Shown here: in pieces, positions 38,878 through 46,399 of the stretch
Numbering within the stretch: the stretch's first letter is position 1
Layout of the letters: each line of letters opens with the position of its first letter
Origin: Pseudomonadota bacterium
Lineage (GTDB): Bacteria > Desulfobacterota > Desulfobacteria > Desulfobacterales > JAHIVH01
Assembly (NCBI GenBank): GCA_018816735.1
Contig: JAHIVH010000070.1
Coordinates: forward strand, 1-64,000
Length of the DNA: 64,000 nucleotides
Direction: 5' to 3'
Translations under genes and position numbers: made by a program
Notes under the pieces: generated by a model
What the model saw: only the letters and a program-made list of their open reading frames with translations
What the model was told of the DNA's origin: nothing
The model's database searches: none

Positions 38878-40176
38878 TTATGCCAACCTGATTTTAACGG
38901 AGTTGGCATGTGCGGAAAGCCCTTCGATATCTGCCAGTCGGATAATATAACCCGCCTCTTTCCTGAAAGCGTCTTCCGAATAATGAATTACACTTGTTTT
39001 CTTTAAAAAATTATCCACAGAAAGGGCAGATGAAAATCGTGCTGTTCCTGCTGTAGGCAGAACATGATTGGGGCCTGCAATATAATCGCCTACCGGCTCG
39101 GGTGTGTGCTGGCCCATAAATATGGCGCCTGCATTTTTAAGCCTTCCAAAACAGGCAAAAGGATCAGCCACCTGGAGTTCAAGATGTTCAGGCGCAATCT
39201 TGTTTGCAAGTGAAATGGCCGTTTCCATATCCGGAACAACGAGAATCACCCCATAATCGGCAAGGGATTTTTCAGCCACGTTTTTTCGTGAGAGCGATTT
39301 CAACTGGTTATCAACCGCATCTGACACCTGATCCGCGATTTCACGGGATGTTGTGACCAGGATGGCAGAAGCCAGAGCATCATGCTCTGCCTGGGATAAA
39401 AGGTCTGCCGCCATATAGGAAGGATTCGCCGTTTCGTCTGCAATGACGAGAATTTCACTCGGCCCTGCAATCATATCTATGCCCACCGTGCCTGCGACGA
39501 TCTTTTTTGCAAGAGTGACATACATATTTCCCGGACCTGTGATCACGTCCACTTTGGGAACCTGTTTGGTTCCATAGGCAAGGGCGGCAATTGCCCAGGC
39601 CGAACCGGCCTTGACGATCAGATCAACACCCACTTTTTTTGCAGCAACCAGCAGATACGGGCTGATGCAGCCATCGGCCATGGGCGGGGTCACCATGACA
39701 ATTTTTCCAACACCCGCTATCTTTGCCGGGATACCGTTCATCAATACTGACGACACCAATGGTGTTTTTCCGCCTTGCGCACCGGGTACATAAATACCTG
39801 CCGCATCAACCGGATTAACCATCTGGCCCAGAAACACACCCGGCCTTGTTGTATCAAACCAGGAATGGGTCAGCTGCTTTTTATGAAATGATTCTATCTG
39901 AAATATGGCCAGATCAAGTGCAGACAGGCATTCTTTTTCAACAGACTGAAATGCGGCATCTATTTCCCCTTCTGATACCACCAGATTACGTTCCGTAACA
40001 TTTTGGGAATCAAACTTACGGGTGTAGTTGATCAGTGCCTTGTCACCATTTTTTCGGACGTCATCAAGGATATCTGTCACATCCTGATAGGCTTTTTGGG
40101 GAAAATCAAGTCCCCGGTTAATAATCGCCAAAACCTTGTTTTCTGCATCCTCTCCCGGGTATTTAAAAATATTCAT
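38878..40176 (-). CDS. hisD: Histidinol dehydrogenase
   Basis: A 432-residue zinc enzyme for the last two oxidations from L-histidinol to L-histidine. The family signature is present around residues 225-260 (VTGPGNMYVTLAKK, GIDMIAGPSEILVIADE), along with LLSQAEHDALASAILVT and the C-terminal substrate/metal region EPVGDYIAGPNHVLPTAGTA. Length is standard. It is separate from hisG-hisI, which lie at 57.9-59.1 kb, so histidine genes are dispersed. A MarR gene follows immediately. Confidence 0.97.
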   Translation of the reverse strand: MNIFKYPGEDAENKVLAIINRGLDFPQKAYQDVTDILDDVRKNGDKALINYTRKFDSQNVTERNLVVSEGEIDAAFQSVEKECLSALDLAIFQIESFHKKQLTHSWFDTTRPGVFLGQMVNPVDAAGIYVPGAQGGKTPLVSSVLMNGIPAKIAGVGKIVMVTPPMADGCISPYLLVAAKKVGVDLIVKAGSAWAIAALAYGTKQVPKVDVITGPGNMYVTLAKKIVAGTVGIDMIAGPSEILVIADETANPSYMAADLLSQAEHDALASAILVTTSREIADQVSDAVDNQLKSLSRKNVAEKSLADYGVILVVPDMETAISLANKIAPEHLELQVADPFACFGRLKNAGAIFMGQHTPEPVGDYIAGPNHVLPTAGTARFSSALSVDNFLKKTSVIHYSEDAFRKEAGYIIRLADIEGLSAHANSVKIRLA

Positions 40177-40465
40177 ATGTTTTGCCTTTTTTTATCTTTT
40201 CTTTTTTCAGGTCCCAAGGGATCATGTTGTCCCATTTTCAATTAAATACTCAGTTAAAAACCAAGTGTTAACCATTTTAGCAAATAACTTAAACCCACCA
40301 ATATATCAAGCGATTCCATCTTCAAAAGCGATAATAGTTCTTGCCAAATAAAAAATTTTCTGTTCTATTACCCTTTTTTGCGACAATAAATTTTGAGGGG
40401 GAAAATAGGATCATCCCTTCGGGACTATAATTTTTTTCAGTTTTTTCAGTGTAATAGGTGAACCC

Positions 40466-41515
40466 ATGAATCAGAAGATTCTGAGCAGAAAGCTTGATCT
40501 TCCAATTAATATAGATGCCATTGCATCTTCCATTGTCAAAAGCCAATTTGAAAGTGGGGAAATCCCCTGGCATGATGGCGGCAAAACCGATCCCTGGGAT
40601 ATGGTTGAGGCGATCATGGGATTAACGATTGGCGGTTATATTGACGAGGCCAGAAACGGATTTGACTGGCTTAAAAGTAATCAGCATGAGGATGGAAGTT
40701 GGTATTCAGCCTACAAAAACGGTGTGCCGCAAGATAAAACCCATGATACCAACATGTCATCCTATATTGCGGTGGGTGTGTTTCACCATTACCTGATCAC
40801 CAATGACATGTCATTCCTGGAAAATATGTGGTCAACTGTGCGTGCCGGTATCGATTTTGCGATGAACCTGCAGGCTGAAGGCGGGGAAATATACTGGGCA
40901 AAAAGCCCTGAAGGAAAGGTCGACCCCATGTCCCTTCTTACCGGATCGAGTTCGGTTTACATGAGCCTTAAATGCGCAATGGAAATGGCAAGGCGGCTTA
41001 ACCACACCATGCCCCACTGGGAAACCGGATTTCACAAACTGGGTAACTCGCTTTTAAACAGATCCCATGCATACAACATTTCAAAATCAAGGTTTTCCAT
41101 GGACTGGTTTTATCCCATCCTCTCCGGTGCCATCAAAGGGGATAAGGCGCAAAAAAGAATTGATAAATACTGGAAAAAATATGTTGTTGAAGACCAGGGC
41201 ATCCGGTGTGTGGCAGATGAACCCTGGGTAACTGTGGCTGAAACCGCAGAATTTATCCTGACCCTTTCTGCCATGGGGAACCAGAACCTGGCCCGGATCA
41301 TTTTCAACTGGATCCATGACCGTAGGTATGAAGACGGATCCTACTGGTGCGGATTCACCTTTCCTGATATGGTTATCTGGCCAGAAGACAAGCTGACATG
41401 GACAAATGCCGTTATTTTGATGGCTGCAGATGCATTGTATAACCTGACACCAGCCGGTCAGATTTTTAACCATAAAAGCTGGACGCCATCCGGTTTTTCA
41501 GCGTGTCTGGAATAA
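40466..41515 (+). CDS. Alpha/alpha-toroid protein (prenyltransferase/squalene-cyclase-like fold)
   Basis: A 349-residue protein with repeated helical units typical of alpha/alpha barrels. Examples are WDMVEAIMGLTIGGYIDEAR, FDWLKSNQHEDGSWYSAY and RIIFNWIHDRRYEDGSYWCG; the last two are QW-like (QxxDGSW) motifs. It lacks the DxDD motif of squalene-hopene cyclases in any position I can see, so cyclase activity is not supported. A glycosidase-like or binding role is possible (WDMVEA, HDTNMSSYIAVGV are reminiscent of six-hairpin enzymes). AGGTGA precedes the start. It heads a plus-strand group with a small protein, an SDR and a helical protein. Confidence 0.7.
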   Translation: MNQKILSRKLDLPINIDAIASSIVKSQFESGEIPWHDGGKTDPWDMVEAIMGLTIGGYIDEARNGFDWLKSNQHEDGSWYSAYKNGVPQDKTHDTNMSSYIAVGVFHHYLITNDMSFLENMWSTVRAGIDFAMNLQAEGGEIYWAKSPEGKVDPMSLLTGSSSVYMSLKCAMEMARRLNHTMPHWETGFHKLGNSLLNRSHAYNISKSRFSMDWFYPILSGAIKGDKAQKRIDKYWKKYVVEDQGIRCVADEPWVTVAETAEFILTLSAMGNQNLARIIFNWIHDRRYEDGSYWCGFTFPDMVIWPEDKLTWTNAVILMAADALYNLTPAGQIFNHKSWTPSGFSACLE

Positions 41516-41587
41516 AATTCCTGGTATGCCAGGACCATTTTGGTCCAAGGTTATTATCAATGCAGAAAAAAGATGTAGGGATTGATC

Positions 41588-41923
41588 ATGGCCCAGGAAA
41601 AAGACATTGTTCTCATTTATCTGGAAGATAAACCCGTTTCCTTTGCAAGAATTGAAGATATTCAGGCAGACCATAAGAAAAACTGGTATCATGTCACACT
41701 GTTGATGCTTCAGATTCCACTGCAGGTGGTTAGCTGGATACTGAAAAACAATTACATTGATGGCGACGAATTTACCATGCAAGGCAATCGAATGCGCCTG
41801 GAACTGGTGATGTGTCCTCCCCTCTCTCCGACAGAGCCAACAGAAGATGACAAAAAAACAGATCCCTCAAGCCAGGGCAAAAAGGGGAACGTCATTTCCT
41901 TTAAAAATCTTAAAAAAGAGTAA
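41588..41923 (+). CDS. Small conserved-looking protein of unknown function
   Basis: A 111-residue soluble protein. Residues 1-80 appear folded: DIVLIYLEDKPVSFARIEDI, then KKNWYHVTLLMLQIPLQVVS and LKNNYIDGDEFTMQGNRMRL, a beta-helix-beta pattern. The last 30 residues are disordered and charged (TEPTEDDKKTDPSSQGKKGN). ATG 41588 is preceded by TAGGGA; a TTG two codons upstream is less likely. It lies between the toroid and SDR genes with small gaps. No family recognised with confidence. Confidence 0.7.
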   Translation: MAQEKDIVLIYLEDKPVSFARIEDIQADHKKNWYHVTLLMLQIPLQVVSWILKNNYIDGDEFTMQGNRMRLELVMCPPLSPTEPTEDDKKTDPSSQGKKGNVISFKNLKKE

Positions 41924-41997
41924 ATTCTAAATCCAATTAATCAACAGCCTTAAACAGGCATGGGAAACAACACCAACCATGCACAGGAAATTTTAAA

Positions 41998-42882
41998 ATG
42001 AGCGAAAATCTGGCATCTGGAAAAACAGTATTTATTACCGGCGCATCCACGGGTATCGGGCAAGCGTGCGCCATTGAACTTGACAAATTGGGCTGGCAGG
42101 TATTTGCCGGTGTGCGAAAAGAGGAAGACGCGTTAAAACTCACAAATGACGCAGAAAAAATCATCCCTGTCATTGTGGATATTACGGATTATGACAGTGT
42201 CGGACAAGCCTTTGAAACGGTTCAGGCAAAACTGGCTGGCAGAGGCCTTGATGCCCTGGTCAATAACGCAGGCATTTCTGTTCAGGGTCCTCTGGAATTT
42301 ATTCCCATGGATCTTTTTGAAAAACAGATAAAAGTGAATGTCCATGGCCATCTTGCCGTTACCCAGGCCTTTTTGCCCCTGATCCGAATTGCAAGAGGAC
42401 GAATTGTTTTTATGAGCTCCGAAAGCGGACGGGTCACGCTTCCCATGGCAGGCCCTTATTCTGCCTCCAAATTCGCCCTTGAAGCGATTGGGAATGCATT
42501 TCGAATGGAACTTCTGTCTTCCGGTATCAAAGTGTCCTTGATCGAGCCCGGCAGTATCAAGACCGCTATATGGGAAAAAGTTTCTCAAAATACGGACACC
42601 CTTGTCGAATCGATGCCGGAACAGGCAAAAACCCTGTACGAAAAGGAACTAAAGACCATTTTCAACACCTCAAAACTGGTTAATAAAATGGCCATTCCCA
42701 TGAGAAAAGTGACAGGGGCCGTGGTTCATGCGCTGACTGCCAAAACTCCCAAAATCCGCTATCTGGTGGGACTGGAAGCATGGATCTTGACTTATTTTTC
42801 CAACCTGACGCCCACCCGTCTGGTAGACTGGATAATGATGAATGTCACCAGACAGCTTGCTAAAATTAAATTCAAGGCATAA
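41998..42882 (+). CDS. Short-chain dehydrogenase/reductase
   Basis: A 294-residue classical SDR oxidoreductase. The NAD(P) motif is ITGASTGIGQACAIEL (about residues 13-28), the structural motif is LVNNAGIS, the catalytic Ser lies in FMSSESG, and the Tyr-Lys pair in YSASKFALEAIGNAF (about 155-159). The C-terminal extension (LEAWILTYFSNLTPTRLVDW) resembles SDRs acting on lipid or retinol-like substrates. AGGAAA precedes the start. The next gene starts 5 bp after its stop. Substrate unknown. Confidence 0.88.
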   Translation: MSENLASGKTVFITGASTGIGQACAIELDKLGWQVFAGVRKEEDALKLTNDAEKIIPVIVDITDYDSVGQAFETVQAKLAGRGLDALVNNAGISVQGPLEFIPMDLFEKQIKVNVHGHLAVTQAFLPLIRIARGRIVFMSSESGRVTLPMAGPYSASKFALEAIGNAFRMELLSSGIKVSLIEPGSIKTAIWEKVSQNTDTLVESMPEQAKTLYEKELKTIFNTSKLVNKMAIPMRKVTGAVVHALTAKTPKIRYLVGLEAWILTYFSNLTPTRLVDWIMMNVTRQLAKIKFKA

Positions 42883-42887
42883 CTCCC

Positions 42888-43586
42888 ATGGATATGGAAC
42901 TTTTAAAGCTGATTGGTCTTTTAAAAGAGATTGAAAAAAAATCACGTGAAATCTATACCATTTTTAAAAGACAATCCGACAATGACATTCATCGCCAATT
43001 CTGGGCAGACATATCCAAGGATGAAACTGCCCATATCGCTTTCTGGGAAAAGCTCCGAAAAGCAGGTGAAAAAAAACCGCTGAAAAATCCGTTCTACGAG
43101 ATTGAAAAAACCATTTCACAGACAACTACCCTTTTAGAGCGGGTCAAACACATCAAAAAGACAGCCGTAAAACTGAAAACCACCGAAAACCATATCAAGC
43201 ATGCGATTGTCTTGGAAGCACTTCTCTTAAATCCGGCATTTACCATTTTATTCCGGTCTGTCAAGACGCAAATCAAACAAAAAACACCTGAAACCACATA
43301 TCATGACCATATTCAAAAATTGATTGATTTTGCCCAGGAGAATCTTTCCAGACAGGATTTTATTTTATATTCCCTTGCCCTTGAAAGCGCCTATCAGCAA
43401 AGCACGGATATCGCCAATCTGATTTCCCGCATTGACGGTCTTGAAGCATTGATCCCCATTTGCGCCTGGTGCAAAAACGTCAGAAAAAAAGACGGGGAAT
43501 GGGTACGCATCGAAGCGTATATCATGAACCACAGCCAGTCTGAATTCACCCATGGGATATGCCCGGATTGCAAGCATAAGCTATAG
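42888..43586 (+). CDS. Helical (ferritin-like) protein with CxxC/CPxC tail
   Basis: A 232-residue protein. The first 170 residues are helical with regularly placed acidic and His residues (SREIYTIFKRQ, WADISKDETAHIAFWEKLRK), resembling a ferritin-like or rubrerythrin-type bundle, though a full ExxH metal set is not certain. The tail reads LIPICAWCKNVRKKDGEWVR, ending THGICPDCKHKL. This four-cysteine module is usually found at the end of PAS kinases and response regulators in this group of bacteria. Start 5 bp after the SDR gene, so probably one transcript. Stop lies 9 bp from the convergent selenoprotein-like gene. Confidence 0.7.
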   Translation: MDMELLKLIGLLKEIEKKSREIYTIFKRQSDNDIHRQFWADISKDETAHIAFWEKLRKAGEKKPLKNPFYEIEKTISQTTTLLERVKHIKKTAVKLKTTENHIKHAIVLEALLLNPAFTILFRSVKTQIKQKTPETTYHDHIQKLIDFAQENLSRQDFILYSLALESAYQQSTDIANLISRIDGLEALIPICAWCKNVRKKDGEWVRIEAYIMNHSQSEFTHGICPDCKHKL

Positions 43587-43594
43587 CTTTTCCA

Positions 43595-44563
43595 CTACAT
43601 GGATTCAAGAATCACTTTGGAAGCAATTTCCGAAATGCTTCGGATGCGTTTGCCACACCCATCTGATGTTTGGATATATGTGGAAAAATCGTCCAGACTT
43701 TTAAAAGTTTCCCCGGTTATACCGGAACATTCAAGTGTGCTTCCGGCCTCTCTTTGAATTTCCCTTATCAGCCTTTTCCCAAGGAAAAATGTATCTTTCC
43801 TGCCAAAGGGTTTCTTCACAAGCAAATTGGCATGCCCTTTAAAAAAAGCATGGGCATTTCTTAGATAACTGGATTGCCGAAGATCAGTTCCATGATGCAG
43901 ATTGAGCGCCATAACTGCACCTGCTATGGCTCCGCATAGTCCACCGCTCGCCCCCACTCCACCATCAAACACAAAAGCGATCTGTTCCAGAGGTGAATAT
44001 CCGAAGCCGGTCTTATCACGAATCGACACCAGAACCTTCTGGGCGCAATGGGGGCTGTTTTCGTATGGAAAGCTGTCACGTTCAAAAGTTTTCCCGGAAA
44101 TGATATCATTTGAATTCAGGGTCAGATAATTAACAGCATGACCCACTTGTGACGCACATCTGAAAAGCTTGGGGATGGAAACCAAATATCTCAATTGTCC
44201 TGAAAGGGTATTAAAATCGACGCCACTTCTGTCAAAACACCTTGTCGAGCCATATCTTTCAGAAAACCAGTCCACATAATACCTTACCGAGCGCATGACG
44301 GCAACCTGAGACAGTGCTTCGCCAGGATTCAATTGCTGCTGATACATTCTGGCAATGCCCAGGGCACCACCAGTCACAACGCCACATGTGGACCCTTGCG
44401 CAACGCATCCGCCCTCCATACCGGTCGCTGACTTTAAAATGCTGCCATCCTTATCTATGATTGCATCCTGCAATCCTTTTAAAGTCGCCAGCCCTCAATT
44501 TAAGGCGCCAAAAAACCGTGTAAAATTGGTCGCACGCTTTATTGTTGATGGTATTTGTTTCAT
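43595..44563 (-). CDS. C_GCAxxG_C_C-family protein, predicted selenoprotein (Sec at in-frame TGA)
   Basis: Read from ATG 44563, the frame runs 22 codons (ending FFGALN), meets TGA at 44497-44495, then continues open to 43595: 322 residues with Sec at position 23. Without readthrough only a TTG start at 44473 gives a truncated 292-residue protein. The protein is a tandem duplication. Copy 1 runs from Sec23 (NUGLATLKGLQD) to Cys60 in GSTCGVVTGG; copy 2 from Cys173 (HCAQKVLVSIRD) to Cys210 in GGLCGAIAGA. In both, 37 residues separate the two positions with no gap, so the TGA aligns with the family's first conserved Cys. Later TRCFDRSGVDFNTL and LECSGITGETFKSL also pair. A bacterial SECIS-like hairpin follows the TGA. 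The family is redox or metal-binding, function undefined. The ribosome binding site is weak. Confidence 0.8.
44459..44475 (-). promoter_or_regulatory. Bacterial SECIS-like hairpin after in-frame TGA
   Basis: On the minus strand GATTGCA (44475-44469) pairs perfectly with TGCAATC (44465-44459) around a GGA loop. The stem begins 19 nt and the loop 26 nt after the TGA at 44497-44495. Known bacterial SECIS elements have a short stem with a G early in a small apical loop about 16-37 nt after the UGA; this fits. The same bases also encode part of the protein. Confidence 0.7.
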
Positions 44564-44683
44564 ATTCTCACATTTTTTTCCATACAGGCAGAATTTCAAA
44601 ACCGACACCATTTCATAGCTCTAAAACACGCTTGTGAAAAGGGAAAAGAAAATATTCCGTTTACCAATGCTGATTTATACACC

Positions 44684-44712
44684 TTGACATCCATTCATTA
44701 TTAAAATAAATT
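44684..44712 (+). promoter_or_regulatory. Sigma-70 promoter of the PP2C phosphatase gene
   Basis: A perfect TTGACA (44684-44689) and TAAATT (44707-44712) are 17 bases apart. Transcription would begin near 44719, about 90 nt ahead of the preferred ATG at 44809. Confidence 0.55.
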
Positions 44713-44808
44713 ACAACGAAATACAGGTTGAATATAAACGCCCAGCCAAATTCATTTATTCCTGTCACTGATAATAGTTGCCCCCAAGCTTTTCCCCTGG
44801 AGTCTGCC

Positions 44809-46272
44809 ATGCTGAAAAAAATAAACGCTTATTTCGCAGAACCATATCGCGGCAAGGACTTTGTGATACAACAGAAAGTCCGTGTAATGACCGGCATATG
44901 TCTGACTACAATCCCCTCCGTCCTTGTGCTCCTTTTTAGCCAAATCATGATTGATGGCTCCAGAATTACCATACCGATCCTGATCACTTTAGGGGGTGGC
45001 ATCATTGTGCTTTTGATTCTTACCGGTATCCGGAAAGGTCATTTCTCAAAGGTTGCCCATATTCTTCCGGTAACGGCCCTTGGCGCCATCTGGGCGGTCA
45101 TGATCTTCGAAAAGGGAGGGATTGTCGAACGTCTGGACACCGTAGCCATGGCCATCGGATTTTTATCTTTTACAGCGCTGGTTATCACCCGGCGGACATC
45201 TGCATTTTTCCTTTATATTGGCAGCAGTATCATCGCATTTCTGCTCTGCACGTTCTATATTAAAACCCAGACCAAATTTTCAGATGATCTTCTTGTTGAG
45301 TACATTGTTGACAGCCTCTTTGGCATGGTCATGGTGGGTGTGACTTCTTATCTTGTCTTTTCTATCAATCAACGCGCTCTTGACAAAGCCACGTTATCCA
45401 TCAAACTGGCTGAAGATGAAGCTCAGAAGAACAAGGAATTGAGTCAAACCCTGGAAGTCAAGGTGTACGAACGGACAGAAGAACTAAAAACGGCAATTGA
45501 CGAACTTGAAATCATAAACGCCCAACTGATTCAGGCGCACGATGCCTTGTGGGGCGAAATGCAACTTGCCAAAAAAATTCAGACCATCCTTCTGCCCGGA
45601 AAACCGGAAATTTCGAATTATGAAGTCACCGCCTATATGAATCCTGCAGATGAGGTCGGCGGCGACTATTACGATATTATCCATTCCGGCAGTTATGACT
45701 GGATTGCCATAGGTGATGTGTCAGGCCATGGTGTTCCGGCAGGACTTGTCATGATGATGGTACAAACAGCCGTCCATTTGTGCCTTACTATGCATCCGGA
45801 TTTCTCCCCTTCTGAGTTGCTGATTGCCATAAACCGGGTGATCTCTTTCAATATAAAAAAAATGGGAGAAGACAAATATATGACGATTACCGTATTGGCC
45901 TGTGGGCAGAATGGCAACATCCATTTTTCCGGACTGCACCAGGATATGATGGTATACCGCGCAAATACGAAAAGAATAGATCTTATTAATACCAGAGGCA
46001 TGTGGATAGGTCTGATGGATGACATCGACGGAATGATAAAGGATGATCACCTGACCCTGCAATCCGGCGACACAATGCTCCTTTTTACAGACGGACTGAC
46101 AGAGGCCAGAAGAAAAAATAATGAAGTCGCCTTCGGAGAAGACAGACTTGAAGCCATTTTATTAGATACAGGGGCGCAGTCCACAGAAACCACCAAATCG
46201 GAAATACTTAAAGCGCTTGATAATTTCACCTGTACCGATGATGTGACGTTTTTAATTTTGAAAAGAAACTAA
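44809..46272 (+). CDS. Membrane-bound PP2C/SpoIIE-type serine phosphatase
   Basis: A 487-residue protein with about six membrane helices (residues 25-210), then a coiled coil (about 215-275: KNKELSQTLEVKVYERTEEL) and a PP2C-like SpoIIE/RsbU domain (about 280-485). Metal-binding motifs are DEVGGDYYD, IAIGDVSGHGVPAG, LLFTDGLTEA and CTDDVTFLIL. Such proteins dephosphorylate anti-sigma-factor antagonists or similar STAS proteins. The frame opens at TTG 44728, but ATG 44809 has GGAG six bases upstream and is preferred. No anti-sigma or STAS gene is adjacent. Confidence 0.88.
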   Translation: MLKKINAYFAEPYRGKDFVIQQKVRVMTGICLTTIPSVLVLLFSQIMIDGSRITIPILITLGGGIIVLLILTGIRKGHFSKVAHILPVTALGAIWAVMIFEKGGIVERLDTVAMAIGFLSFTALVITRRTSAFFLYIGSSIIAFLLCTFYIKTQTKFSDDLLVEYIVDSLFGMVMVGVTSYLVFSINQRALDKATLSIKLAEDEAQKNKELSQTLEVKVYERTEELKTAIDELEIINAQLIQAHDALWGEMQLAKKIQTILLPGKPEISNYEVTAYMNPADEVGGDYYDIIHSGSYDWIAIGDVSGHGVPAGLVMMMVQTAVHLCLTMHPDFSPSELLIAINRVISFNIKKMGEDKYMTITVLACGQNGNIHFSGLHQDMMVYRANTKRIDLINTRGMWIGLMDDIDGMIKDDHLTLQSGDTMLLFTDGLTEARRKNNEVAFGEDRLEAILLDTGAQSTETTKSEILKALDNFTCTDDVTFLILKRN

Positions 46273-46335
46273 TACCATTTGAAATGATAACGACAATAAT
46301 CAGATTCCGATCTCTTTCCATATACTCTGTTTTAA

Positions 46336-46385
46336 AAAACGAACGAATCAACTATTTCCTGAAAAAAAACTGATCCGTTCGTTTT
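46336..46385. terminator. Stem-loop between convergent genes
   Basis: AAAACGAACGAATCA (46336-46350) pairs with TGATCCGTTCGTTTT (46371-46385) with one mismatch and a 20-nt loop. It sits in the 127-bp gap between the convergent phosphatase and lipoprotein genes and ends in TTTT on the plus strand, consistent with a terminator for the phosphatase transcript. Confidence 0.5.
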
Positions 46386-46399
46386 CCAATCTGTCCCAC

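Noticed and set aside
40401..40445. Small TCCC-TTCG-GGGA hairpin with T-run ahead of the toroid gene, considered as a terminator or riboswitch
   Set aside because: Stem of only four to five pairs; too weak to support a call.
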